DNA of 30,056 bases, from NCBI RefSeq assembly GCF_900316895.1, contig NZ_ONER01000009.1:1-30056 (forward strand). Reading direction: 5' to 3'. A program made the translations under genes and the position numbers. The notes beneath the pieces are model-generated. The model was not told the origin of the DNA and made no database searches. It was given only the letters and a program-made list of their open reading frames with translations. Positions 22,062-29,329 of the stretch are shown here, in pieces (position 1 is the stretch's first letter; every line of letters starts with the position of its first letter). The DNA comes from an uncultured Methanobrevibacter sp. Lineage in GTDB: Archaea > Methanobacteriota > Methanobacteria > Methanobacteriales > Methanobacteriaceae.

Positions 22062-24674
22062 TTGAACAAGAGAATATTGCTCACTTTAATATTTGTGCTC
22101 ACTGTTGCATTATCAGTTGGTACAATATATGCAAGTGATGTAAATGTAACGGATTCATATACCTCTAGTTCACAAGATGACGGATTAATTGCTGTAAGCG
22201 ATGACACGTCTGAACTACAGGCAACGGAGTCTGTTGTTGATAATGATTCATCAAATGATGTTTTAAAATCTGAAGATTCAAGTACTTTATCAACTAACAT
22301 GGAGAACAGTAACGTTTTGACAAGTGACGATAATGCCCCATCAACTATTGATGTATCAAATACTGTCACTGCAAAGGATGTTACTAAATATTATAAAGGA
22401 AGTGCAAAGTATACTGCAACATTTTTGGATATAAACGGTTCTGCATTGGCAAATACCAATGTTAAAATTACAGTAAACGGTAAAGAGTATACTCAAATGA
22501 CCAATAGCAAGGGTGTCGCTTCCTTAAACATCGATCTTAAACCGGGAACATATAAAGTTGTTGCTACTAACCCAGATACAGGTTATAGCTTAACCACTAC
22601 TTTTAAAATCTTATCAACTATTGTTTCCAGTGATATGAGTAAAGTTTATACTGATAATAAGAAATTCACTGCTACTTTCCTTAATAAAAATGGGAAAGCA
22701 TTAGCTAAAAAAACTGTAAAATTCAGAATTAATGGAAAAACCTACAAAGTAAAAACCAACAGTAAAGGAAAAGCCAGTTTATCCTTAATAAATCTACCTA
22801 AGGGAACTTATAAGATTATATCCTATAATCCTGACGGTTCAAAGAAAACCAATAAGGTTAAAGTAACCAAATCATCAAAAACTTCATTAACTTCCAAAGA
22901 TTACATTTACCTTAAAAAGGATACCAAAAGAGTTAAGGTCAAATTGCTTAATCAGTTTGGCTATGCTCCAGCAAAAGGTAAAGTTATTAAATTAGCTTTA
23001 AACGGTAAAAAATACTCTGCAAAAACAAATGCAAAAGGTATTGCTACTTTTAAATTACCTTCACTTAAAACTGGAGTATATACTATGAAATATTCCTTTG
23101 CCAAGTTCGGTTACTACAAAGCATCCAGTGTAAAGAATAGATTAACTGTAATTCCAACTAAAAAACTCACTTACACTGTAAAAAGTACTACAGTATTCGG
23201 CCATGGCGCAGGAACATTATATAAAGTAGCTTTAACATCTGGAAATGTTCCTATTGCAAACAAAAAGGTTACACTTACCGTAAATGGCCAGACACAGACC
23301 AAAGTTACAAACAGTAAAGGTATTGTTTCAATACCTATTGACTTGGAAATTGGTGATTATGAGATTAAATTTTCTAATAAAGCCAGTTCCAAACTTGGTG
23401 CAACATCTGGAACAACTGAAATTAGTGTTGTTGAAAGAACACCAACTTCTGTAAGTTGGAAATCTGAAACAACCATTTATGAAGGATCACAATCCTGTAA
23501 AATATTAGTGCTGGATCATAACGGCAAGCCTATATCAAATGGTAATGTCAAATTGACTGTTAACTCACAGACTTTCAGTGGTAAAACCGCTTCAGACGGT
23601 TATGCAACTATTCAAGCAACTTTCACTCCAGGAACTGTTACTGTTTCATATACATTCACTGGTAACAACCTGAATGCTCCAAGTTCTAGTTCCACTACTT
23701 TAACAGTGAAAAAGATTGATTTCATAACCCTTAAGAATGTTATTGCCGGTGCAAAAACTATTAAAGCATATTATGCAGACAACAATAAGTTGCCATCAAG
23801 CGTATCTGCTGGTGGATTAACATTTACAATGCCGGAATTCTTATATGTGATGAGTGAAGCTATCAGCAATTTAGGCAGTTCCAATACAGGCAATGTCGCT
23901 ATCCTCAAAGGAGTGGCAGCACCTAGTTCACCTAGTGGTGACACAATTTATTCAGTTGAATTATACAAAAAAGATTACATAACTGTTGCTAAAAATGCTG
24001 TAACATTCATTAAAAACAACAAGCAGGCACCGAATTATGCTAACTCAGCCGTTGGAAAAATCATCTACTCCGAATTGGTAGATGCATTCTCAAGGATTTT
24101 AGCATTCTACGGAAACAATGATAATTTATTGCCAAATTATTGTGTAATCACATACGGTTCTGGAGGTTCTTCAAGTTCACAGGGCGGAACTGGTTTGAAT
24201 GAGAAAAATACTGTCAAAGATACAAGCATATATCTCAAATCCACCAGTAATTGTCAAGTTGGAAACTCCAAGATTAAATCAAAAGTGAACTCACTTACAA
24301 GTGGCTTGTCTAGCAACTTAGCAAAAGCTAAAGCGATTTACAACTATGTAAGGGATTCCATATCATACAGTTTCTATTATGATACCAACTATGGTGCAGT
24401 AGGTACTTATACCCATGGATCAGGAAATTGTGTAGACCAAGCACATTTACTCATTGCAATGTATAGAACCGCAGGACTTCCTGCAAGATATGTCCACGGA
24501 ACATGTACATTCTCCAGTGGAAGTACATACGGTCACGTATGGGCTCAGGTACTAGTTGATGGTAGCTGGCATGTTGTAGACCCAACAAGCTCAAGAAATT
24601 CATTTGGAACTATAGTTAATTGGAATACAAAATCATTCAGATTCCAAGGAACCTATTCAAGTCTTCCTTTCTAA
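22062..24674 (+). CDS. Surface adhesin-like protein with Ig-like repeats, two pseudomurein-binding repeats and transglutaminase-fold cysteine peptidase domain
   Basis: The 870-residue paralogue of the preceding gene has a signal peptide (1-25), a Ser/Asp/Asn linker, five Ig-like repeats (about 105-552), two pseudomurein-binding repeats (about 555-615, ending FLYVMSEAISNL; and 639-696, ITVAKNAVTFIKNNKQAPNY) and the peptidase domain (about 711-870). The triad C790 (GNCVDQAHLL), H825 (YGHVWAQV) and D840 (VDPTSS) is intact with the same spacing (35 and 15) as in the paralogue. PMBR repeats bind the archaeal wall, so this copy can stay in the wall and act there. Cutting of pseudomurein peptides, in growth, separation of cells or attack on rivals, is inference. 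The TTG start with GGAGGT is kept. A T-rich terminator follows. Confidence 0.88.
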   Translation: MNKRILLTLIFVLTVALSVGTIYASDVNVTDSYTSSSQDDGLIAVSDDTSELQATESVVDNDSSNDVLKSEDSSTLSTNMENSNVLTSDDNAPSTIDVSNTVTAKDVTKYYKGSAKYTATFLDINGSALANTNVKITVNGKEYTQMTNSKGVASLNIDLKPGTYKVVATNPDTGYSLTTTFKILSTIVSSDMSKVYTDNKKFTATFLNKNGKALAKKTVKFRINGKTYKVKTNSKGKASLSLINLPKGTYKIISYNPDGSKKTNKVKVTKSSKTSLTSKDYIYLKKDTKRVKVKLLNQFGYAPAKGKVIKLALNGKKYSAKTNAKGIATFKLPSLKTGVYTMKYSFAKFGYYKASSVKNRLTVIPTKKLTYTVKSTTVFGHGAGTLYKVALTSGNVPIANKKVTLTVNGQTQTKVTNSKGIVSIPIDLEIGDYEIKFSNKASSKLGATSGTTEISVVERTPTSVSWKSETTIYEGSQSCKILVLDHNGKPISNGNVKLTVNSQTFSGKTASDGYATIQATFTPGTVTVSYTFTGNNLNAPSSSSTTLTVKKIDFITLKNVIAGAKTIKAYYADNNKLPSSVSAGGLTFTMPEFLYVMSEAISNLGSSNTGNVAILKGVAAPSSPSGDTIYSVELYKKDYITVAKNAVTFIKNNKQAPNYANSAVGKIIYSELVDAFSRILAFYGNNDNLLPNYCVITYGSGGSSSSQGGTGLNEKNTVKDTSIYLKSTSNCQVGNSKIKSKVNSLTSGLSSNLAKAKAIYNYVRDSISYSFYYDTNYGAVGTYTHGSGNCVDQAHLLIAMYRTAGLPARYVHGTCTFSSGSTYGHVWAQVLVDGSWHVVDPTSSRNSFGTIVNWNTKSFRFQGTYSSLPF

Positions 24675-24686
24675 TTAACTATAACC

Positions 24687-24701
24687 TTTTTTCTTTTTTT
24701 T
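24687..24701 (+). terminator. Poly-T terminator after the second surface peptidase
   Basis: Two T-runs separated by one C, starting 13 bases after the stop and ending before the 3' end of the convergent CARF-HEPN gene. Confidence 0.6.
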
Positions 24702-24707
24702 AAAATA

Positions 24708-26000
24708 TTAATAATTCTTGTTTAATTCTAGTTTTAAATCAAATTTAGCGAATTTAGTTTGTTTCAGGAATTTTTTCATGTCTTTATCCAGGGAATAGGA
24801 TAAATTGAGTACAATTTCAAGGAATTCATCAAAGTCCTTTTGAGTCAGTGAATCAAGGCCATGGGCCAAAATGGATTTGTTCCTTTTTTGTGTCAGGTTT
24901 TTGATTTTTGAGTTGTTTTCAATATAATATTTTCCCAAATCATTTCCAAGTTCATTTAAAAGTAGGAAATCCTTTTCCAAGCCTATCCTTATTTTTCCAT
25001 CTTCCCTTGTTTTTTCCAGATCATTTATGAATTCATCGGATACATTGTTCTGCTTAAGTATTGAAACATCGATATCTGAGCTTTTGATGTTATATTTGGT
25101 CAATTCGATTTGTGCAATAAGTTCAAATGACCTGTAAAGCCTTGCTATTGCATCGTCATATTTGAATTCTTCAGACCTTCTTATTGAATTGTTAATGATG
25201 CTTGCAAGAATATAGCAGTTTTTCAGATTTACGGATTTGGAATTCATAATGTTTCCAAGAGCCTTCAGGTTAAATTTGATATCATTTTTAATTTCAGTGA
25301 ATTCCATCTGATTTACATCAACTTTTCTTAGATTGTCATAAGCCTCTTCAAAATCCATATTGTCCCATGCATAATAGGATTTGCAGAGATTCAATAATGA
25401 ATCCTTATGGATATTCAAATCAATAATGTAATTCAGGATATCTATGCAGGCCCTAAATCGGTTAGCGTTAAAATTGTATCTTGTTCTCATCAATGCAAAC
25501 TTGTCATATATCTTGTAGATGTTTTGATAGTGGATGATTTCGGTTCCTCTTGAGACTTCGCCTGTTGACCTGTCCCCTCCAACTGAAATCAGATCCTTTG
25601 AATAGAACATTCCGCAGTTTGCCATTGCGGCAGACATTGTTTTGGTTCCGGAGGTGTAATCCATTATTATATCATAATCATTATCGTCTTTAAAGTCAAA
25701 TTCCCATATCTTAGATTCGTATACTTCAAAACATTTATTCAAATCATCAATCGCATTTATTGTGACAATCTGATAATCCTCGTTTTCTATGAATTCATCA
25801 TTATCTTTTTCGAATAGCTTTTCTATATATTTAATAGTCTCTTTTGATATGTCTGATGCAAAAAATACGACATGATTAGGGCGTATCTTATCTATTGTAT
25901 AATATAATTTTTGGGCATGACTTTCAGAGTTTTCTTCGTTTGAGTTTAAATTTGTACCTGTTCCAACGGTCATGAACAGAATTACTTCCTTTCTTTTCAT
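24708..26000 (-). CDS. CARF-HEPN ribonuclease, Cas02710 (TIGR02710)-like, Csm6/Csx1 type
   Basis: The N-terminal half has the CARF pattern: the opening strand ending in MTVGTGTN, an FFASD strand, and the ligand-binding motif DYTSGTKTMSAAMANCG (residues 114-120 for DYTSGTK), followed by GGDRSTGEVSRGTE. The C-terminal half is helical and contains R373-N-K-S-I-L-A-H380, an R-x6-H motif fitting the HEPN RNase catalytic site. In type III CRISPR systems such proteins are switched on by cyclic oligoadenylate bound in the CARF domain and cut RNA. No array or Cas10 is visible here, so the activator is unknown. The ATG at 26000 is preferred over 26024: it follows TAGTGATATT and lies 7 bases after the stop of the upstream peptidase gene, so the two are co-translated. 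Confidence 0.82.
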   Translation of the reverse strand: MKRKEVILFMTVGTGTNLNSNEENSESHAQKLYYTIDKIRPNHVVFFASDISKETIKYIEKLFEKDNDEFIENEDYQIVTINAIDDLNKCFEVYESKIWEFDFKDDNDYDIIMDYTSGTKTMSAAMANCGMFYSKDLISVGGDRSTGEVSRGTEIIHYQNIYKIYDKFALMRTRYNFNANRFRACIDILNYIIDLNIHKDSLLNLCKSYYAWDNMDFEEAYDNLRKVDVNQMEFTEIKNDIKFNLKALGNIMNSKSVNLKNCYILASIINNSIRRSEEFKYDDAIARLYRSFELIAQIELTKYNIKSSDIDVSILKQNNVSDEFINDLEKTREDGKIRIGLEKDFLLLNELGNDLGKYYIENNSKIKNLTQKRNKSILAHGLDSLTQKDFDEFLEIVLNLSYSLDKDMKKFLKQTKFAKFDLKLELNKNY

Positions 26001-26007
26001 AATATCA

Positions 26008-26691
26008 CTAGATGTTTTCAGCAATCAGATTAAATAGTTCTTTAGTCTTATCGGTTGCAGTGCTTTCCCAAATGTCTTCAGGTATTTCATATACAAATGT
26101 AGGATAACCTGCCTGTGCAATAGGTTTTGAAACTAAAACCGCAGATGTGGATTTGTAGGTTTCGTTTCCGGTTACAGGATAATAGTTGAAGTCGCTGCTT
26201 TCGCTGATTTTGTTGGCAATGCTTACGGAAGCATTATCCATTGCCGGAGTGGCAAGATAGAAACCTTCACCATATTCTGGATTATGTGAATGGCTGATTA
26301 TGACTGCATCGGCGTCAGAAGCGGTAACATTGGGATTGACATAATCATGTACCAGGCTTTCCCCGTTTGCCCTTCCCTGTTCATAATCCTCAGGGTTTTC
26401 GGTCACAGTCACCTTATAGTTGATTATTTTGACATTGTCATTTGCAAATTCTCGTGCGGACTGGATTTCAGGGTCAATTGACAAAGTTTCCCTTGGATGG
26501 ATTCCTGTTATAAGGGCAATGCATTTGGTGGCGTTTTCATTTCCGGCAATTCCGACTTCCACTGTTCCGATACTTGTATTTGCAATTGTAGTATATTTAA
26601 TTTCGGGATATTGTGTGCTTTCAAAAAATATTATCCCTCCGATTACTAGTAATGACACTACAATAATAATTATTTTACTTGATTTTTGCAC
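26008..26691 (-). CDS. Membrane-anchored M14-like zinc peptidase/amidase
   Basis: The 227-residue protein has a short N-terminal hydrophobic anchor (about 7-23, IIIIVVSLLVIGGIIFF) and an external domain resembling the M14 carboxypeptidase/desuccinylase group: GIHPRE at 63-68 gives the H-x2-E zinc motif, a second histidine block is SHSHNPEYGEGF, and a late YEIPE may hold the catalytic Glu. It should act outside the cell on peptides or acyl groups. Pseudomurein stem peptides are a plausible target, given the wall-peptidase genes next door, but the specificity is not visible. It begins a two-gene leftward operon with the CARF-HEPN gene. M14-like assignment rests on few motifs. Confidence 0.6.
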   Translation of the reverse strand: MQKSSKIIIIVVSLLVIGGIIFFESTQYPEIKYTTIANTSIGTVEVGIAGNENATKCIALITGIHPRETLSIDPEIQSAREFANDNVKIINYKVTVTENPEDYEQGRANGESLVHDYVNPNVTASDADAVIISHSHNPEYGEGFYLATPAMDNASVSIANKISESSDFNYYPVTGNETYKSTSAVLVSKPIAQAGYPTFVYEIPEDIWESTATDKTKELFNLIAENI

Positions 26692-26761
26692 ATTTTCACC
26701 TTAATTAATAATTTATAATTTTATTAATTAAAATTTTACTAATTACAATGAAAATGTTATT

Positions 26762-26818
26762 AAAAAAATAGAATTAATATATATCTTAAGCACTAAAAAG
26801 CGGTGCTTAGGATATATA
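26762..26818 (-). terminator. 16-bp hairpin plus T-run after the MFS gene
   Basis: Arms 26778-26793 and 26803-26818 pair over 16 positions around a 9-base loop (26794-26802), with one T-G pair on the top strand (C-A mismatch on the bottom). On the leftward transcript a run of seven T follows (26762-26768). It starts 8 bases after the MFS stop, so it is well placed to end that operon. Confidence 0.65.
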
Positions 26819-26825
26819 TTTCAAT

Positions 26826-28211
26826 TTAACGTTCTGTGTTGAATTTGTCGCTTGATTTGATTCCTACAAGTGATGCGAATACCGCAAGGATGCATGCAAC
26901 TGTACAGATTAAACAGATGATTTGTGATGCCTGCACAATCATTGCCGCATATTGAGGATCCAGTTTCAGACTGCCCATTACCCAGGCGAATACCAATGTC
27001 AAAAGTCCCAAACTCATTGTCTGGCCTATTGTTCTCATTGTTGCCTGTGATGCGGATGCTGTCGGTGCGTCTCTTGGAGGAACTGAGCTCATAATCGCAT
27101 TCATGTTCGGACTTGAGAAGAGTCCCATACCGATACCCTGTAATATCATAGCAAGCACAACGATATACAATGGAGTTTCACCGGTCAGGAATGTCAGGAT
27201 TCCCAGTGCGATTGCGGCTATTCCTATTCCCAATGCAGCCAGCTTTTGCGGATGTACCTTATCTGAAAGTTTACCTGCATTAGGAGCCATTATCGCCATG
27301 ATGATAGGTGTGATAATCAATATCATTCCGGACATTTGAGCATCCCAGCCTCTCACATACTGGAAATGGTAATTTAAGATTGTTGTTACAACCATAATTG
27401 CCAGATAGCTGCATAAAGCCGCAACGTTGGATGATGTGAACTTCTTGTTTTTAAAGAGGTTCATATTGAATACAGGAGATTTCTGCCTTAACTCATACCA
27501 TCCGAATATTACCAATATGATAAGGCCTGCAATGGTCAGAATCTTACCTGTTGTTGTAATCAGTGTTGTAAATCCATAAATGAAAGACAGTATTCCTATT
27601 GCATATAAAATGGAACCAACCTTATCTATTTTATCCTTTTCATATGTTTTCCACTCTTGCGGTATTTTCAAAATCATCAATATGATACATAACACCAAAA
27701 ATGGAATCACAAAGTAAAACATGGATCTCCAGCCAAGATTATGCACTAAAAATCCGCAGATTACCGGTGATAATGATGTTGCAAGATATACTCCTGTTAC
27801 TGTAAACCCTAAAGCTTTTCCACGATTTTGCGGTTTGACCGCCTGAACTACCATTGCCATTGCAGATACATTCAGAAATGCCACTCCAGCACCCTGAATA
27901 ATCCTGAATATTAAGAATGATTCAGTTGAAAATGACAGGCAGGCGCCGATTGAACCTGCAAGAAATACGATGATTCCTGCAAGCAATGACTTTTTAACTC
28001 CGAATTTTCCTGAAATCTGTCCTGCCGGCACTGTAAAGACAGCAACCACCAGGAAAAATATTGTTGGAATCCAATTTTGAATAACATTATTCATTGCAAA
28101 GTCCTGTGCTATCGCCGGAACACCAATAATTATTCCATTTGATAGAAAGACAGCAAAAAATGATGTTATAAATGATATCGCCACTACATATGTTTCAAAC
28201 TCTAATTTCAT
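26826..28211 (-). CDS. MFS drug:H+ antiporter, DHA2/EmrB-QacA type
   Basis: The 461-residue membrane protein has about 14 hydrophobic segments. Motif A-like GKFGVKKSLL is in loop 2-3 and the antiporter motif C appears in the GVYLATSLSPVICGFL segment, with LGWRSMFYF after it. It should export hydrophobic compounds in exchange for protons or Na+. The frame is open from TTG 28238, overlapping the regulator gene, but ATG 28211 has GAGGGAG ahead of it, after the regulator stop at 28225. The MarR gene lies directly upstream in one operon, so pump expression is probably induced by a compound sensed by MarR. The compound is unknown; gut bile acids or plant toxins are speculation. Confidence 0.88.
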   Translation of the reverse strand: MKLEFETYVVAISFITSFFAVFLSNGIIIGVPAIAQDFAMNNVIQNWIPTIFFLVVAVFTVPAGQISGKFGVKKSLLAGIIVFLAGSIGACLSFSTESFLIFRIIQGAGVAFLNVSAMAMVVQAVKPQNRGKALGFTVTGVYLATSLSPVICGFLVHNLGWRSMFYFVIPFLVLCIILMILKIPQEWKTYEKDKIDKVGSILYAIGILSFIYGFTTLITTTGKILTIAGLIILVIFGWYELRQKSPVFNMNLFKNKKFTSSNVAALCSYLAIMVVTTILNYHFQYVRGWDAQMSGMILIITPIIMAIMAPNAGKLSDKVHPQKLAALGIGIAAIALGILTFLTGETPLYIVVLAMILQGIGMGLFSSPNMNAIMSSVPPRDAPTASASQATMRTIGQTMSLGLLTLVFAWVMGSLKLDPQYAAMIVQASQIICLICTVACILAVFASLVGIKSSDKFNTER

Positions 28212-28224
28212 TTTTTCTCCCTCT

Positions 28225-28674
28225 TTAATTATCTTCAATAAGATTCATGCCTTTAATTGCTATTTCTTTTATTCTTTTTTTTAGTTCAATGTCGTCTTCG
28301 GTTATTCCCACTTCCATTTCCCATTCCTTTGATATTTTTCTGTATTCCGGAACAAGATTCCTTCCTTTTTCGGTTGTATTCAACATATATTTGCGCCTGT
28401 TTTCGGGATTGACTTCCCTTTGAATAAATCCCTGATCTTCCAGTTTTCTTAATGTCTTTGCGATGTTTCCTTTGCTTTGGCCAAACATGTTTACAAGATC
28501 ATCCTGAGAGCATCCAGGATTGTCATAGATAAACATGATGTATCTCACATCATGGCCCAAGTCAAGTTCGTTGAATTTTGATTTCATGTATTTTTGCTGA
28601 TTTAGGGAAATGTTGTGAATCCATGCTATAAAAGGTGAACTGTCTTTTATCGCCTGAAAACTTTCATCATCCAT
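28225..28674 (-). CDS. MarR-family transcriptional regulator
   Basis: The 149-residue protein is a winged-helix MarR regulator: QKYMKSKFNELDLGHDVRYIMFIYDNPGCSQDDLV, the recognition region FGQSKGNIAKTLRKLEDQGFIQRE, the wing NPENRRKYMLNTTEKG and a C-terminal dimerisation helix. Its start at ATG 28674 has AGGTGA six bases ahead; the frame also opens at GTG 28683. It should repress its own operon and the MFS pump until a ligand binds. A perfect palindrome TGTTTCTAATGAAACA (28717-28732) abuts the TATA box of this operon and is a good operator candidate. The stop is 13 bases before the pump start. Confidence 0.9.
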   Translation of the reverse strand: MDDESFQAIKDSSPFIAWIHNISLNQQKYMKSKFNELDLGHDVRYIMFIYDNPGCSQDDLVNMFGQSKGNIAKTLRKLEDQGFIQREVNPENRRKYMLNTTEKGRNLVPEYRKISKEWEMEVGITEDDIELKKRIKEIAIKGMNLIEDN

Positions 28675-28707
28675 ATTTTTCACCTATGGGATTGTATGTT
28701 ATTAAAA

Positions 28708-28716
28708 GAATATAAA
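28708..28716 (-). promoter_or_regulatory. TATA box (TTTATATTC) of the MarR-MFS operon
   Basis: The box lies 34-42 bases before the ATG at 28674, so the transcript should begin near 28686 with a leader of about 10 bases containing AGGTGA. Confidence 0.6.
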
Positions 28717-28732
28717 TGTTTCTAATGAAACA
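28717..28732. promoter_or_regulatory. Palindromic operator candidate for the MarR regulator
   Basis: A perfect 6-4-6 inverted repeat, TGTTTC-TAAT-GAAACA, sits directly upstream of the TATA box and covers the BRE position. Half-sites occur nearby: TGAAACA at 28740-28746 and TGTTTCAATGAAAG near 28804. Binding there would block TFB/TBP. Confidence 0.6.
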
Positions 28733-28746
28733 GTTATAAATGAAAC

Positions 28747-29130
28747 AAATAACTATTTTCATTCAGAACCTTTAATTTTAATAACCGATAGTTTTAAATA
28801 TCATGTTTCAATGAAAGCAATTTTTTATAGTTACATCAATTTTTTAAAGCTATTACAATTCAATTAAGATTAAATAAGATGAAAATCATAAGATTTAATG
28901 AATTTTGAATGTTTTTAGGGAACTTGTATTAAGACATCTGAAAGGAAAATTCTGATGCCCTTGGAAGTGTCACCATATCAAACGAACGATTGTTTATATT
29001 AGATGTATTGAAAATAAAACTCATCTAATAAACGATCTTTCACATTAACATCTAGGTCATTGTAATTTAAAATAAAAATTAATTGGGGATATATATCAAG
29101 TTCTCTAAAAAGTCTGATTTCTAAAGAAAA
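28747..29130. other. Intergenic region between the MarR gene and the 61-codon gene
   Basis: AT-rich, without a supported gene. It holds an additional half-operator near 28804, a bulged hairpin at 28988-29036 and a TATA-like GATATATATC near 29088 that could serve the small gene. A 28-residue open frame around 28953-29032 is too short to credit. Confidence 0.5.
28988..29036. other. Bulged hairpin of unknown role
   Basis: GTTTATATTAGATG pairs with CATCTAATAAAC, with a two-base bulge and an added GAT/ATC pair at the base, around a 16-base loop. It lies 100 bases before the small gene. Neither a T-run nor a known family explains it. Confidence 0.4.
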
Positions 29131-29143
29131 TAGGTGATGAGAA

Positions 29144-29329
29144 ATGAAAAATCATATTAATGAAGTGGCATATGATACCTTTTATATCACAAAAGACATC
29201 AACTATCAATTGAACAATCCGTTGGATACAAGAAGGGCACCAAAGTTTGAATTCAATATCAAAAGATACATGCAAAAATCAAAGATCAGCAGAAACAGCA
29301 AAATCAAATTCGTTAATCTAATAGTTTAG
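29144..29329 (+). CDS. Small basic protein of unknown function
   Basis: This 61-codon frame has a strong AGGTGAT ribosome binding site at 29132-29138, five bases before the ATG, and a TATA-like box near 29088, so it is probably real. The product is soluble with many Lys, Arg and Asn residues and a basic C-terminal half (KRYMQKSKISRNSKIK), which might bind nucleic acid; I do not recognise a family. Its last 17 bases overlap the 3' end of the convergent TPR-HIRAN gene. Confidence 0.5.
   Translation: MKNHINEVAYDTFYITKDINYQLNNPLDTRRAPKFEFNIKRYMQKSKISRNSKIKFVNLIV

Noticed and set aside
26290..26704. Antisense frames over the M14-like peptidase gene
   Set aside because: No ribosome binding site and low-complexity hydrophobic product; the leftward gene has a clear anchor and zinc motif.
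28953..29032. 28-residue frame (KENSDALGSVTISNERLFIL at its start) before the small gene
   Set aside because: It has no start codon or ribosome binding site and lies across the bulged hairpin, so coding is not supported.
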